NCBI GenBank assembly: GCA_004293445.1
Contig: RDYP01000003.1
Span: 248,001-312,000, forward strand
Source: Verrucomicrobiota bacterium
GTDB taxonomy: Bacteria; Verrucomicrobiota; Verrucomicrobiia; Verrucomicrobiales; Akkermansiaceae
Direction: 5' to 3'
DNA length: 64,000 nucleotides
The first letter of the stretch is position 1. Each line of letters starts with the position of its first letter. Both the position numbers and the translations under genes were made by a program. The notes under the pieces were generated by a model, which saw nothing but the letters and a program-made list of their open reading frames with translations, searched no databases and was not told the DNA's origin. Shown here one piece after another: positions 35,201 to 44,041 of this stretch.

Positions 35201-38178
35201 GGGCCTTCGGCGACGAGTTGGCCGCCGTGTTTTCCGGCTTCTGGGCCGAGGTCGAGGATCCAGTCGGCGCATTTGATGACGTCGAGATTGTGTTCGATCA
35301 CCAGCAGGCTGTGGCCGGCATCGACGAGGCGCTGGAAGACGGCGAGCAGGCGCTCGATGTCGGAAAAGTGGAGGCCGGTGGTGGGCTCGTCGAGGATGAG
35401 GAGTTTGGATGCGGGCGGGCCGCCTGCGCCCCTCTTGGAGGGAGTGGTGGTGGTTTCGGCGAGTAGTTGGCAGAGCTTGAGGCGCTGGGATTCGCCGCCG
35501 GAGAGGGTATTGAGGGGTTGGCCGAGTTTGAGGTAGCCGAGGCCGACTTCAGCGAGCGGTTGGAGGAGTTTGCAGATCTGCTGGTGGCGCTTTGAAGTGG
35601 GAGGGGAAAGAACGGGCGGGCCGCCCGTTCCCCTCTGATCCGAGCCGGCCGAAACCGGCGCTCCTTCTTCGCCGTAGAAGGCGAGGGCTTCGTCGACGCT
35701 GAGGTCGAGGATGTCGGCGATGGATTTGCCGAGGTAATGAAGGTCGAGCGTGGAGGGTTTGTAACGTCGGCCCTGGCAGTCGGGGCAGGTGACGTGGAGG
35801 TCGGACAGGAACTGCATTTCCACCTTTTCGCTACCGGCTCCGGCGCAGCGGTCGCAGCGGCCATCGCCAGAGTTGAAGGAAAAGAAGCCGGTGGTGAGTT
35901 CGCGGGCCTTGGCGTCTTCGGTCTGCGCGAAGAGCTGGCGGATGGGATCGAAGGCGCCGACCAGCACGGCGGGGGTCGAGCGAGGGGTGCGGGCGAGAGG
36001 CGATTGGTCGACAAGCAGGATGTCGCTCAAGTACTGCGTGCCTCGTAGTTCTTTGAGTGGCGCCGGATCGAGATCGGCGTCCTCTTTGCGCAACTTGCGC
36101 GCGATATTGGCGTAGAGGACGTCGTGGGCGAAGGTCGACTTACCGGAGCCGGAGACGCCGGTGAGGCAGACGAGAAGGCCGAGCGGAAGGTCGGCATCGA
36201 GCTTCTTCAAGTTGTGGCGCTGGGCTCCGCGGATTTCGATCTTCGCGGTGCCGGGTTGGCGTCGCGATGTAGGAACGGCGATGAATTTCTCGCCGGTGAG
36301 CCAGGGGAGCGTGCCTTGGGGTCGGCGGTCGCTTGCTGGCGTTTTCTTGGCTGCGGGCGAGCCGCCCGCGACCTTCTTGGCTTTGTTTCGCACTTCGAGC
36401 CCCTCGCTTGGGACCTTGCCTTGGAAGACCAGCGTCCCGCCGTGCTGTCCGGCGCCGGGGCCGATGTCGAGAAGTTGGTCGGCGGCGCGCATGACGGCTT
36501 CCTCGTGCTCGACCACAACCAGGGTGTTTCCTTTGTCGCGGAGACCGTGCATGACGCCGACGAGGCGCTGGATGTCGCGCGGGTGGAGGCCGACGGTGGG
36601 TTCGTCGAGAACGAAGAGGGTGTTTGTTAGAGACGCACCGAGGCAGGTGGTGAGGTTGACGCGTTCGATTTCGCCGCCGCTGAGGGTGCGGGCGGGTCGA
36701 TCGAGCGTGAGGTAGCCGAGGCCGACTTGTCCGAGGTAGAGGAGTCGGTTGGTGATTTCGGTGAGGATGAGATCGGTGGACGACGGTTGTTTGCCGATGC
36801 TGGCCCGCAGATTTTCGAACCAAGGACTGAGCTCGGCGATCGGGAGGGTCCAGAGTTCGGGCAGGGTTTTGCCGTCGATCTTAAAGCAGAGGGCCTCGGG
36901 TTGGAGTCGCCTGCCGCGGCAGGTGCTGCAGGTGGTGTAGGAGCGGTAGCGGCTGAGGAAGATGCGGACGTGCATCTTGTATGCTTTGGATTCGAGCCAA
37001 TCGAAGAAGCCTTGGATGCCGTACCATTCGCCCGATTGCCAAAGCGCTTCGAGCTCTTCCATGGAATCCGCGGTCGAGCTACCCGCGCCCGTTTTTTGAC
37101 GACGATCTCCGTAGTAAATCCAGTCGCGCTCGTCGTCGTCGAGGTCTTCCCACGGCGTGTTGATGTCGATGTGGCGTTCCTTGCAGCAGCGGATCAGGTC
37201 GCGCTGGCATTCGTCGCCGCGTTCGCCTTGGAAAGGTTTGATCGCGCCTTGGCGGATACTGAGGCTGGGATCGGGAATGGATTTTTCGAGATCGAGCCCG
37301 ATGACTCGGCCGAAGCCTCGGCATTTGGGGCAGGCCCCGAGGGGATTGTTGAATGAGAAGAGGGCGGAGGAGGGGGGACGGAGGGAATTGCCGGTGGCGG
37401 GGTTGGTCCACGACGTGGTGAATGATTTCGAGATGCCGGATGGCAGGTGGCAGATCGCCGATGTTCCTTTGCCGAGGGTGAAAGCGTGTTCGAGGGCTTC
37501 GAGGAAGCGGGTGCGGTTGGGTTTGGTGAGGGGGATGCGGTCTTGGATGACCGCGATGGTGGAAGGAAGGCGGGTGGGGTTGGGTGAGGGTTCGTCGGTG
37601 CGGAGGATTTGGCCCTCGAGGAGGATGCGGAGGTAGCCTTGCCGGCTGAGGAAGGGGAAGAGCTCGGAGCCGGGGGTATCGGGGGGGATGCTCACGGGAA
37701 AGGTGACGAGGACCTGCTGTCCCGGCAGGTTTTCGTAGGCCCAAGCGGCTGCGGAGTCGGGGGAGTCGGGGCAGATTTCCTCGCCGCTGTCGGGGTCGTA
37801 GCCTTTGGCGACGCGGGCGAAGAGGAGTTTCAGGTAATCGTTGATCTCGGTCAGGGTGCCGACGGTCGAGCGGGTGGTGCGGATATTGTTTTTCTGCTCG
37901 ATCGCGATGGCGGGCGGGATGCCGTCGATGCGATCGACATCGGGCTTGTCCATGCGGTCGAAGAACTGCCGGACGTAGGGTGAGAAGGTCTCGACGTATC
38001 GGCGCTGGCCTTCGGCGTAGAGGGTGTGGAAGGCGAGGGAGGACTTGCCGGAGCCGGAGGGGCCGGTGACGACGGTGAGTTGGCCGAGGGGCAGGTCGAG
38101 ATCGAGGCCGCGGAGGTTGTGCTGGCGGGCACCGCGGATGGCGATGACTGGGGTTGGGGCGGGCTTGTTCTCGGGCAC
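32290..38178 (-). CDS. uvrA: Tandem-duplicated UvrA excinuclease subunit (four ABC ATPase modules)
   Basis: A 1962-residue protein, about twice the usual 940. It is the DNA damage-recognition ATPase of nucleotide excision repair. Four Walker A sites ([36 protein letters not shown]) and four LSGGE signatures show two complete UvrA units, about residues 1-1010 and 1035-1962. Fused double UvrA is known in Chlamydiae and other PVC bacteria. Zinc modules: the second unit has CPDC...CPCC...CTHC, CPSC and CPVC/CEAC pairs. The first unit has CSTC, CDRC and CPDC, but its first module is degenerate (ICPDSPDS instead of CxxC). Linkers near residues 605, 850, 918, 1248, 1390 and 1556-1591 contain peptides encoded by interspersed DNA repeats (separate entries). 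Start ATG at 38178. Confidence 0.9.
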   Translation of the reverse strand: MPENKPAPTPVIAIRGARQHNLRGLDLDLPLGQLTVVTGPSGSGKSSLAFHTLYAEGQRRYVETFSPYVRQFFDRMDKPDVDRIDGIPPAIAIEQKNNIRTTRSTVGTLTEINDYLKLLFARVAKGYDPDSGEEICPDSPDSAAAWAYENLPGQQVLVTFPVSIPPDTPGSELFPFLSRQGYLRILLEGQILRTDEPSPNPTRLPSTIAVIQDRIPLTKPNRTRFLEALEHAFTLGKGTSAICHLPSGISKSFTTSWTNPATGNSLRPPSSALFSFNNPLGACPKCRGFGRVIGLDLEKSIPDPSLSIRQGAIKPFQGERGDECQRDLIRCCKERHIDINTPWEDLDDDERDWIYYGDRRQKTGAGSSTADSMEELEALWQSGEWYGIQGFFDWLESKAYKMHVRIFLSRYRSYTTCSTCRGRRLQPEALCFKIDGKTLPELWTLPIAELSPWFENLRASIGKQPSSTDLILTEITNRLLYLGQVGLGYLTLDRPARTLSGGEIERVNLTTCLGASLTNTLFVLDEPTVGLHPRDIQRLVGVMHGLRDKGNTLVVVEHEEAVMRAADQLLDIGPGAGQHGGTLVFQGKVPSEGLEVRNKAKKVAGGSPAAKKTPASDRRPQGTLPWLTGEKFIAVPTSRRQPGTAKIEIRGAQRHNLKKLDADLPLGLLVCLTGVSGSGKSTFAHDVLYANIARKLRKEDADLDPAPLKELRGTQYLSDILLVDQSPLARTPRSTPAVLVGAFDPIRQLFAQTEDAKARELTTGFFSFNSGDGRCDRCAGAGSEKVEMQFLSDLHVTCPDCQGRRYKPSTLDLHYLGKSIADILDLSVDEALAFYGEEGAPVSAGSDQRGTGGPPVLSPPTSKRHQQICKLLQPLAEVGLGYLKLGQPLNTLSGGESQRLKLCQLLAETTTTPSKRGAGGPPASKLLILDEPTTGLHFSDIERLLAVFQRLVDAGHSLLVIEHNLDVIKCADWILDLGPEAGKHGGQLVAEGPPEHIATLETETARFLKPALHPDTSPTTHRKTPAPIVAQPPSSISLRGAREHNLKNISLDIPRDRFVVVSGLSGSGKSTLAFDILFAEGQRRFLDSMSAYARQFAEQLEKPELDSLAGLPPTVAIEQRVSQGGMKSTVATVTELWNFIRLLYAKLGTRYCPDCQVPVEKQSLAAIENRIRELLQKGPVSILAPVIRGRKGYHSEVAEWALKQGYSKLLVNKQFREAEGFTRLERFKEHDIDVVVWESQASASKRGAGGSHAGDQIVPSTISKALDIGKGVLKLFTPDKKFILLSSDASCPCCQKSFEELDPRLFSFNSPHGWCTHCRGHGMVPKQRFHIDTSRFESVLEAEMDADRKIERMDDDELVECPSCQGARLNPEARAVRLQTPRRNNNPRGERAARPLQQAAANDAPSIAELSHLSVQQATTHFQALTLDGDRAQLIARDILPEIRQRLRFLSEVGLGYLQLDRSARTLSGGESQRIRLAAQLGSNLRGVLYVLDEPTIGLHPRDNAALLETLVALRDRGNSLIVVEHDEDTIARADHLIDLGPGAGRLGGEVVYQGPPPEVPSAKDQVPKKGSKASKTSTFDVRRSMFDVQNSPTYRALANPIVHPMRGSRRAVKKDHPFATVSGCVANNLKSVTAAIPLSRLTVLTGISGSGKSTLMHAAIADAARTSANRKSTVRNRPWSKATGFDKIQSTYEVDQSPIGKTSRSCPATYVKIFDDIRKLFAQLPDARVRGYEASRFSFNTGDGRCPVCEGNGRVKLEMDFLPSTWVPCEACAEMRYNPATLEVRFREKNIGEVLRMTIEQAAAFFESQPRIAAPLQLLADTGLGYLQLGQPSPTLSGGEAQRIKLVTELTKGRVSAKNLKTLSRTNLYLIEEPTVGLHLEDVKRLIDVLHRLVDEGHTVIVIEHHMAVAAEADWILDLGPEAGDGGGEIIAQGPPELVAKSKKSRTAPFLATALGGSRTL
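33411..33449 (-). repeat. GAACATCGA-type tandem repeat inside uvrA
   Basis: The plus strand reads GAACATCGAACATCGAACG, then further CGAACATCGA and ATGTCGAAG units. In UvrA this is translated as repeated [10 protein letters not shown]-like peptide in the C-terminal quarter, just before a segment resembling no UvrA block. It looks like insertion of a genomic repeat tolerated in frame. Confidence 0.7.
33472..33514 (+). repeat. TTGGCACTT-type repeat inside uvrA
   Basis: It reads CTTTGGCACTTGGTCCTTCG followed by a second ACTTGGAACTTC unit, antisense to uvrA. It is the same family as the leader repeats of coaC, purN and the M29 aminopeptidase. On the uvrA strand it encodes the Lys/Val/Pro-rich linker near residues 1556-1570, next to the [10 protein letters not shown] repeat peptide. 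Confidence 0.7.
33995..34020 (-). repeat. Palindromic GGGCGGGCCGCCC repeat in uvrA, copy A
   Basis: The plus strand reads GGGCGGGCCGCCCGTTCCCC then TCTTGG. It is read in a different frame from copies C and D, giving [12 protein letters not shown] in the protein, so the DNA rather than the peptide is what is conserved. Confidence 0.7.
34425..34449 (-). repeat. Palindromic repeat in uvrA, copy B
   Basis: Degenerate copy (GCGAGCCGCCTGCGCCTCTC then TTGGA), encoding [11 protein letters not shown] in a UvrA inter-motif loop. Confidence 0.65.
35411..35439 (-). repeat. Palindromic repeat in uvrA, copy C
   Basis: GCGGGCGGGCCGCCTGCGCC followed by CCTCTTGGA, encoding [11 protein letters not shown] between an LSGGE signature and the Walker B strand of ATPase 2. 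Confidence 0.7.
35614..35637 (-). repeat. Palindromic repeat in uvrA, copy D
   Basis: GGGCGGGCCGCCCGTTCCCC followed by TCTG, nearly identical to copy A; here it encodes [11 protein letters not shown] in a linker before the third part of the first UvrA unit. Confidence 0.7.
36353..36380 (-). repeat. Palindromic repeat in uvrA, copy E
   Basis: GCGGGCGAGCCGCCCGCGAC followed by CTTCTTGG, a diverged copy encoding [11 protein letters not shown] in the linker between the two ATPase modules of the first UvrA unit. Confidence 0.6.
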
Positions 38179-38263
38179 GGGGTGAGTTTATGCGGGAGCG
38201 TGGTCGGCGCTAGCGGAGTTTGCGGGGCTTGCCGGGTGGGCGTGGGGATGCGATGACCCCGTC

Positions 38264-38641
38264 ATGGAATCGATGGAGGAAATCGTGGCGCGCGAAGTCG
38301 GCGCGGAAGGTTTGGCAGCGATGACGGCGGCCTTTTACCGGCGGGTGCGGACGGATGATTTGCTGGGTCCCATGTATCCGGAGGCTGATTTCGAAGGCGC
38401 GGAAGCGCGTTTGCGCGAGTTCCTGCAGTTCCGCTTTCTCGGTGCGGAAGCGTATCTGGAGCATCGGGGCCACCCTCGGCTACGGATGCGACACGCTCCG
38501 TTTGAGATCGGAGAGGCCGAGAGTGCGCGCTGGGTGGCGCTGATGGAAGAGGCGATGGACGAGTGTCGGATCGCGGGCGCGGCGAGGGCGGTCATTTCGC
38601 CGTTTTTCGCGCAGGTGGCGGATTTCCTGCGAAACCGTTAG
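38264..38641 (+). CDS. Truncated (2/2) haemoglobin, probably group II
   Basis: A 125-residue haem protein. The B-helix Tyr lies in AAFYRRVRTDDLLGPMYP. The proximal His is in RLRMRHAPFEIGEAES, and the terminal VISPFFAQVADFLRN helix is typical. Roles in O2/NO handling are usual for the family but not shown here. It diverges from uvrA with an 85-base gap and converges on the receptor kinase gene. Confidence 0.85.
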   Translation: MESMEEIVAREVGAEGLAAMTAAFYRRVRTDDLLGPMYPEADFEGAEARLREFLQFRFLGAEAYLEHRGHPRLRMRHAPFEIGEAESARWVALMEEAMDECRIAGAARAVISPFFAQVADFLRNR

Positions 38642-38648
38642 CGAGGAT

Positions 38649-41486
38649 TCAGTTCACCGGGCGCAGTTCGATTTTTTGGCCGTTCGTGTTGACCCCGACC
38701 CAGCGTTTGCCGCGTTTTTTGAGGGTTGCGATGCCGCCGCTACGCCAGCGGACGTTGATTTCCTCATCGTTTTCGCTCCAGCTTCCTTGGAGGTTTCCCC
38801 AGGTGAGGCAGGTGACGGTACCGCTGGGGAAGGCTTCCCAGATCACGCCGGGGGTGTCGTTCCAGATCCAGCGGCCGACGAAAGGGGACGAGTTGTTCCC
38901 GTAGTCGCGGCGTTTGTCGCCGTAGTTGTCCTCATCTTCGTCCTCTTCTTCATCTTCTGTCGGGTTTTCGATGCCCATTTCCTCCAGCCAGTCTTCGATC
39001 TTGGCGGCGGCTTGGGCCTGTTCGGTGATCGAGTCGGCAAGTTCTTTCTGACCGCGGATCTTGGCATCGGCGTGGGCTTCCTTGAGGCGCGTGAGGTAGG
39101 CTTTGCGGATGCGTTCGGCGGACGAGAGGAAGGTGGCGTCGATGGCTTTTTGTTTGGCGAGATAGGTTTCGCAACTGTCCGCCATTTCCTGGGAGAGCTT
39201 GATGTCATCGTCGGGATCGATGCCATTCGGGATGCGGTCGTCTTTGACCAGCAGCTTCAGGTTGGCGACTTCGATGCGCCAGCGGCGGGTTTCGCTTTCG
39301 TTGAGCCGGCGCAGCCAGGTTTCGAGGTCGGATTGGAAGCTTTTCGCGTTGGCGGCGAGGTTGCGTTTCCGTTCTTGGTCGAGGTTGGCAAGGAGCTCTT
39401 TGGATTTCGCGGCGAGGTCGTCGGAGGTGATGACGCCACCGTTGCTGCCTTTGTTCGGCTTGGCCTTGTCTTGGTTTTGGTTGTCCTTGCTCCATTCGAT
39501 GACAAAGCCGGAGGCGGTTTCGGAGGGGTCGGCGTCGCGCCAACCTTGATCGGGGTGGATGGTCAGGGCGTCCCCTTCGCGTTTCGGGTAGCCCTGGTCC
39601 CAGTGGGCGAAGGACCAGGCTTCGCCGGTGATCCATTTCCATTCGGCGTCTTCGCGCTCGGCACCGAGCCAGAGGCCGTTGCTTGCGGAGGTGTCGGCCA
39701 GTTCTTCGGCGAGCCATTCCGCTTCGGAGCGGGAGGAGGGAACCATCAGATGGCCGCCTGACTTTTCGGCGAGTTCGGAGGCTTCGGCGGCGTCGCATTC
39801 GTGGAGCACGACGAGCACGTGTCGGTCTTCGTGAGCGAGGGTGCCGGGCGGGAAGGAAGGGTTGGGTTGGTCGATGGAATCGCCGGTATTTTGGAGGACG
39901 ACTTCGAGGCTGGCGGGATTGCTGCCGTCCCGTTGCCATTGAATCAGGAAGGGAAAGCGGTCATCGGATTTGCGGACGCGGACCATCGGGAGGTCGTCGA
40001 CGGCAAGATAGGTGCCGGCCCCGGTGGGTGTTTTGAGCTTCCAGGGGCTGCCGTCGATCTGGGTCCAATTGGCGCGCCCTGCCTTTCCGGCACCGAGCCA
40101 GAGGGAGCTGTCGGCCTTGGCGTGGGTGCCCAACCAGCTGATGTCTTCCTCGCTGCGGACGATCGGGAGGTGGCCGCCGTGTTCTGCGGCGAAGTCGGCG
40201 GCCTCTTGCCAGCTCATCGCTTCAGGGACGAGGAAGAAGTCGGAGTCGCCGTGGCGGATCGTGCCGATCGGCATGCTCTCCCGTTGGCCGGCGGCGAGGT
40301 CGTCGCGCAGTCGTTCGAGCGATTCCATGGGGGATTCGTCGATGGCTGGGGTGCTGCGTTCCGGGGTGACGACTTTCTGAACCGCGGCGAGGCGGGCGGC
40401 TTCGGCCTCGGCTTTGGCGCGGGCTTTCGCGTCGGCGGCTTGTTGCTCGGAGGCCTGTTGTTCGGCGGCGCGGTCGATTTTGGTCTGCTGGTAACGTTTC
40501 CAAGTAACGGCGATGGAGACGAGGAGGATGCTGATAATGATCAGGTTTCGAACGAGCACGCCGCTTCCGCCGGATGAGGTTGGAAGGGGTCTTTGGGCGC
40601 TGGTGGCAGCGGGTGCGGGTTTGCCGACCGAGGCGAGGGCGCGGGGTGCTCCGGTCGCGGCCACGAGTTTGCGTTGGGAGTTTCCCGGGGCCTTGTTGAG
40701 CCAGTCGCCGAGGTCCTTGGCCATTTGATCGGCGTCGGGGTAGCGGAAAGCGGGGTTCGGGTGGGTGGCTTTTTGCCAAATGGTGTCGAGGGCGCGGTCA
40801 CAGCCGCCAACGGTCGACGGGGGCGGGCAGTTGGCTTGTTGGAGTTGGCCGGTGAGAAGTTCGTAGAGAATGACGCCGACGGCATAGATATCGGAGCGGC
40901 GGTCGGCGTGTTCGGGGCGGGTGATGACTTCCGGAGCGGTGTAGCCCGGGGTGCCCATGATCAGTCCGGGGCCTTCGCTACCGGAGGGGCGGGCGAGGCC
41001 GAAGTCACCGATTTTCGGGTCACGCTTGGGCGTGAGCAGGATGTTGGCGGGCTTGATGTCGCGGTGGATCACACCGTTTTCGTGAGCGTGGGCGAGACCT
41101 TCGCAGATGCCTTTGACGATGAGCGCGGCTTGGGGGGGATCGACGGCGAGGTTGTACGCGGAGTAGTAGAGGGACTTCCCATTCACATACTCCATCGCGA
41201 TGTAGAGCATGCCATCGATGGCGCCGGAATCGTAAACGCCGATCAGGTTCGGGTGGTTGAGGCGTGCCATCGCGCGGGCCTCGGTCTCGAAGGACTGACG
41301 GAACTCTGGATCGGCACCGAGTTCGCGCGGGAGGATTTTGATCGCCACGTCGCGGTCCAGTGAGCGTTGGCGGGCCTTGTACACGGCTCCCATGCCGCCT
41401 TGGGCGATGAATGCCTCGAATTCATAGGCGGGAAGCAGGGCGGCGAGTGCTTCCAAGGTTGGCGCTTCGAAAGGTGCGGGAGTCAT
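38649..41486 (-). CDS. Transmembrane Ser/Thr protein kinase with extracytoplasmic C-type-lectin-like modules
   Basis: A 945-residue receptor-type kinase. The kinase domain spans about residues 22-270, with the Gly loop IAQGGMGAVYKAR, Lys in VAIKIL, HRDIKPANILL, DFGLARP and GTPGYTAPE. After a Pro/Ala linker, one transmembrane helix lies near 306-325 (NLIIISILLVSIAVTW). Outside follow two CLECT-like modules, about 405-500 (MSWQEAADFAAEHGGHLPIV...LWLGAGKAG) and 560-670 (HECDAAEASELAEKSGGHLM...GLWLGAE, WKWITGEAWSFAHWDQG). Next come a coiled region of about 160 residues, a Glu/Asp-rich hinge and a C-terminal beta domain (FVGRWIWNDTPGVIWEAF). All catalytic motifs are intact. The lectin-like part may sense glycans. 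Confidence 0.88.
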   Translation of the reverse strand: MTPAPFEAPTLEALAALLPAYEFEAFIAQGGMGAVYKARQRSLDRDVAIKILPRELGADPEFRQSFETEARAMARLNHPNLIGVYDSGAIDGMLYIAMEYVNGKSLYYSAYNLAVDPPQAALIVKGICEGLAHAHENGVIHRDIKPANILLTPKRDPKIGDFGLARPSGSEGPGLIMGTPGYTAPEVITRPEHADRRSDIYAVGVILYELLTGQLQQANCPPPSTVGGCDRALDTIWQKATHPNPAFRYPDADQMAKDLGDWLNKAPGNSQRKLVAATGAPRALASVGKPAPAATSAQRPLPTSSGGSGVLVRNLIIISILLVSIAVTWKRYQQTKIDRAAEQQASEQQAADAKARAKAEAEAARLAAVQKVVTPERSTPAIDESPMESLERLRDDLAAGQRESMPIGTIRHGDSDFFLVPEAMSWQEAADFAAEHGGHLPIVRSEEDISWLGTHAKADSSLWLGAGKAGRANWTQIDGSPWKLKTPTGAGTYLAVDDLPMVRVRKSDDRFPFLIQWQRDGSNPASLEVVLQNTGDSIDQPNPSFPPGTLAHEDRHVLVVLHECDAAEASELAEKSGGHLMVPSSRSEAEWLAEELADTSASNGLWLGAEREDAEWKWITGEAWSFAHWDQGYPKREGDALTIHPDQGWRDADPSETASGFVIEWSKDNQNQDKAKPNKGSNGGVITSDDLAAKSKELLANLDQERKRNLAANAKSFQSDLETWLRRLNESETRRWRIEVANLKLLVKDDRIPNGIDPDDDIKLSQEMADSCETYLAKQKAIDATFLSSAERIRKAYLTRLKEAHADAKIRGQKELADSITEQAQAAAKIEDWLEEMGIENPTEDEEEDEDEDNYGDKRRDYGNNSSPFVGRWIWNDTPGVIWEAFPSGTVTCLTWGNLQGSWSENDEEINVRWRSGGIATLKKRGKRWVGVNTNGQKIELRPVN

Positions 41487-41550
41487 GGTTGACGGGGCTG
41501 TGGATAGCGAGAGTCGGACAAAATGGCCAGATGAACGCTATCTGGGTCGT

Positions 41551-43011
41551 TTATAAGGGAGCGTGGTAAATGATCCACTCAGGAATTTTGATGGTCGAAT
41601 TGTAGAGTGCGTGGAGGACGATCGCGGTGGCGAGGCTACCGGTGGCGGCGTAGCAGAGGGCGCAGCATGCTCCGAAGAGGCAGACCGATGCCAGGCCGTA
41701 AGGTCCGTAGAAGTGGACGATGGCAAACACGGTGGAGGAGAACAAAGTTGCGGCCGGGATGGAGATGCGGTTCGCGATCGAGCGGAATAGCACCCCTCGG
41801 TAGAGGATTTCTTCGGCGATGGGTGCCGCGATGCACGCCGAGCTGATGGCGAAGAGGAGACCCCAGGGGCCGGATTCCATCGGCGAGAGGCCGCCCGTGG
41901 GATCGGGCGTGGTGGAGTGACCGAGCGCCGTGCGGAGGAATGGGTCGGCCAAGGTAAGCAGCGCGAAGGCACCGAGCACGAGAGCGCCATCGGGACGGGC
42001 GGTCAAACCGAGGCGCTCGGTAGCATGGCGTGCCCGGCGGAAGAAGAATGCCAGTGCGATGAGGGCGGGGAGGAAGCGCGTGGCGGCATCGAGCAGCGCG
42101 AAAAGCGGCGATGAGAGCAGGAGCGGCGTGGCGTTCTCGCCGACGATCTGCCCGGAAATCATGAGGTCGAGGGTTTTTCCGAAACCGATCGAGGCCAGGT
42201 AGGCCATGAGGAAAACTCCGATGCCCAGGCCTGTCGGCCAGTGGCCGCAGTAGCCGGTTCTGCGGGATCGCATCGCGAGGGTGAAGCAACGGGCGAGGTG
42301 GGGTAGGAAGCCGCAGCCGACGAGGACCAGCAGCCAGACGGCGCTCCGGACTCCTAGGGCGCGTAGCTTGAGTTCGCGATTCCGCGGATCGGCTTCCGCC
42401 GTTCCGGCGAGTAGGGCGAGTTGGCTGGGGCTGAGTTTTTGGGTCGATTTCAGGTATTCGCGGTCCCACCAAGCATCTTGGCCGTCTTTGATTCTGCGAA
42501 GCAGGTCGTCGAAGCCCGGTGGTCCCGGCAGGCCGAGGGTGAAGAAGAGTCCATCGTCGGGACTTTCGCCTCGCATGAGGGGAGTGAGAATGGCGAGCGC
42601 GTACTTGCCGTCCTGATCCAGTGAATGCTCGGCGCGGAGGACTTCGAGGGCGGCCACGGCTCTTTTCAGGGCATCTTCGCGGCTGGGGATGGTCAGGACT
42701 TGGCGCAGGAGGGGCGGCAGGTCCTCAGTCGCCTCGGCGAGGCGCAGGTCGCGGTCCGATTTGAGCAGGGCCACCTGGGTCGTGCCTGCTTCGTAGCCCA
42801 TCGGCGTGCCGAAATGGTTGTCCCAGAGCCAGACTCCCATCACGAAAACCAGCAATACCAGCAGCGGCTCCGCGAAACGCCGACGAAGGATTTGGCGATA
42901 GGGGTTGCTGGCCGGTGCTGGCAGGTGGGAGTTGATGTCATGATTGATGGGCAAATTGCTGAAAAATCGCAAGCTTGGCGGACAATCATGACAAGTTAAC
43001 AAAATCTCCAT
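41551..43011 (-). CDS. CPBP-family intramembrane metalloprotease (long form)
   Basis: A 486-residue polytopic protein. The catalytic CPBP/Abi block is at the C-terminus: APIAEEILYRGVLFRSIANR (EExxxR), STVFAIVHFYGPYG (His) and VLHALYNSTIKI. A soluble helical insert of about 160 residues lies between the first helix (LLVLLVFVMGVWLW) and the membrane core. The start is uncertain. It is divergent from a second, shorter CPBP gene only 54 bases away, which suggests paired regulation. Confidence 0.82.
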   Translation of the reverse strand: MEILLTCHDCPPSLRFFSNLPINHDINSHLPAPASNPYRQILRRRFAEPLLVLLVFVMGVWLWDNHFGTPMGYEAGTTQVALLKSDRDLRLAEATEDLPPLLRQVLTIPSREDALKRAVAALEVLRAEHSLDQDGKYALAILTPLMRGESPDDGLFFTLGLPGPPGFDDLLRRIKDGQDAWWDREYLKSTQKLSPSQLALLAGTAEADPRNRELKLRALGVRSAVWLLVLVGCGFLPHLARCFTLAMRSRRTGYCGHWPTGLGIGVFLMAYLASIGFGKTLDLMISGQIVGENATPLLLSSPLFALLDAATRFLPALIALAFFFRRARHATERLGLTARPDGALVLGAFALLTLADPFLRTALGHSTTPDPTGGLSPMESGPWGLLFAISSACIAAPIAEEILYRGVLFRSIANRISIPAATLFSSTVFAIVHFYGPYGLASVCLFGACCALCYAATGSLATAIVLHALYNSTIKIPEWIIYHAPL

Positions 43012-43065
43012 GGTAGATTTCCCGCTGGCGGCTGATGGAAGTCGCCGTCACATTCCCGCGCGCCC

Positions 43066-44040
43066 ATGGCCCTTGATTTTGTCTCTCATGCGATCTCATC
43101 CGCGGTTCCTGTGCCGCCTGATGATGCGGCGTTGGTGATCCGGTTGGCTTTCCTGGCAGCAGTCCTCCTTTTTTTGATTGGCTGGGGGATTCGGGTGGCT
43201 TGGGCGCGCAAGACGACCTCGGTGCAGGAGGGGCCGCCGACTCCTCCGCCACTTCCACTTTCGTTTCCGCCTCCTTTGCCAGGGGGGCTACCCGATCGCA
43301 TCTTGGGATGGCTGCGGGTGCCGACGCGGCATTATCGTTTGCTCGACCTGCCGCTGATTGGCTTGGTGCTTTTGATTTTTGGGCTGACAGCGATGCCTGG
43401 TGACGCCGCTGCGGTGCCTCTGGAGAAACGATTCACGCCGGAGTTGCTGGTGACTTCGATTTTGTTCCAATGGATGCTGATGGGCATGGTGATCGCCTTT
43501 GTGCGTTGGCGCATCGGACTGGTGGAGTGGCTGGGTTTGCGGTGGAAGGAATGGCCGCTGGTGTTCGCGATCGCGCCGCTGACGGTGTTCTGCGTGTGGT
43601 GCCTGCTCGGCCTCCTCCATTTCTCGGGCTGGAACGGCTGGCTCGAACGCAGTCTGGGGATCGATTCGATGCAAGAGGCGGTGAAGCTTTTGAAGGAGTC
43701 CAGCCATCCCTTGGTGATTGGCTTGATGGCCTTCGCTGCGGTGATCGTGGCTCCCGTGGCAGAGGAGGTGGTGTTTCGTGGCTATCTCTATCCGGCAGCG
43801 AAGCGATTTTGCGGGACCGCCGCCGCGATCGTTTTTTCATCGCTGGTGTTCGCGGCGGTTCACGGCAATGTGGTCGCCTTGATCCCTCTCTTCGTGCTGG
43901 CGGTTCTGTTGTGCCTGATCTTCGAGGTCACTGGCTCGATCTGGGCCTGCATCTCGGTCCACTTTTTGTTCAATGGAGCGACCGTCACGATACAGTTGCT
44001 GCATCGCTACGGGTTCTTCGAGCAGCCGGTTCCCCGTTGA
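43066..44040 (+). CDS. CPBP-family intramembrane metalloprotease (short form)
   Basis: A 324-residue polytopic protein with a Pro-rich cytoplasmic stretch near residues 60-75. Catalytic block: APVAEEVVFRGYLYPAAKR, SSLVFAAVHGNVVALI and CISVHFLFNGATV. CPBP proteases process prenylated or other membrane proteins or confer self-immunity; the substrate is unknown. The stop is followed immediately by thiL (ATG at 44042), so they are probably co-transcribed. Confidence 0.85.
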   Translation: MALDFVSHAISSAVPVPPDDAALVIRLAFLAAVLLFLIGWGIRVAWARKTTSVQEGPPTPPPLPLSFPPPLPGGLPDRILGWLRVPTRHYRLLDLPLIGLVLLIFGLTAMPGDAAAVPLEKRFTPELLVTSILFQWMLMGMVIAFVRWRIGLVEWLGLRWKEWPLVFAIAPLTVFCVWCLLGLLHFSGWNGWLERSLGIDSMQEAVKLLKESSHPLVIGLMAFAAVIVAPVAEEVVFRGYLYPAAKRFCGTAAAIVFSSLVFAAVHGNVVALIPLFVLAVLLCLIFEVTGSIWACISVHFLFNGATVTIQLLHRYGFFEQPVPR

Positions 44041-44041
44041 A

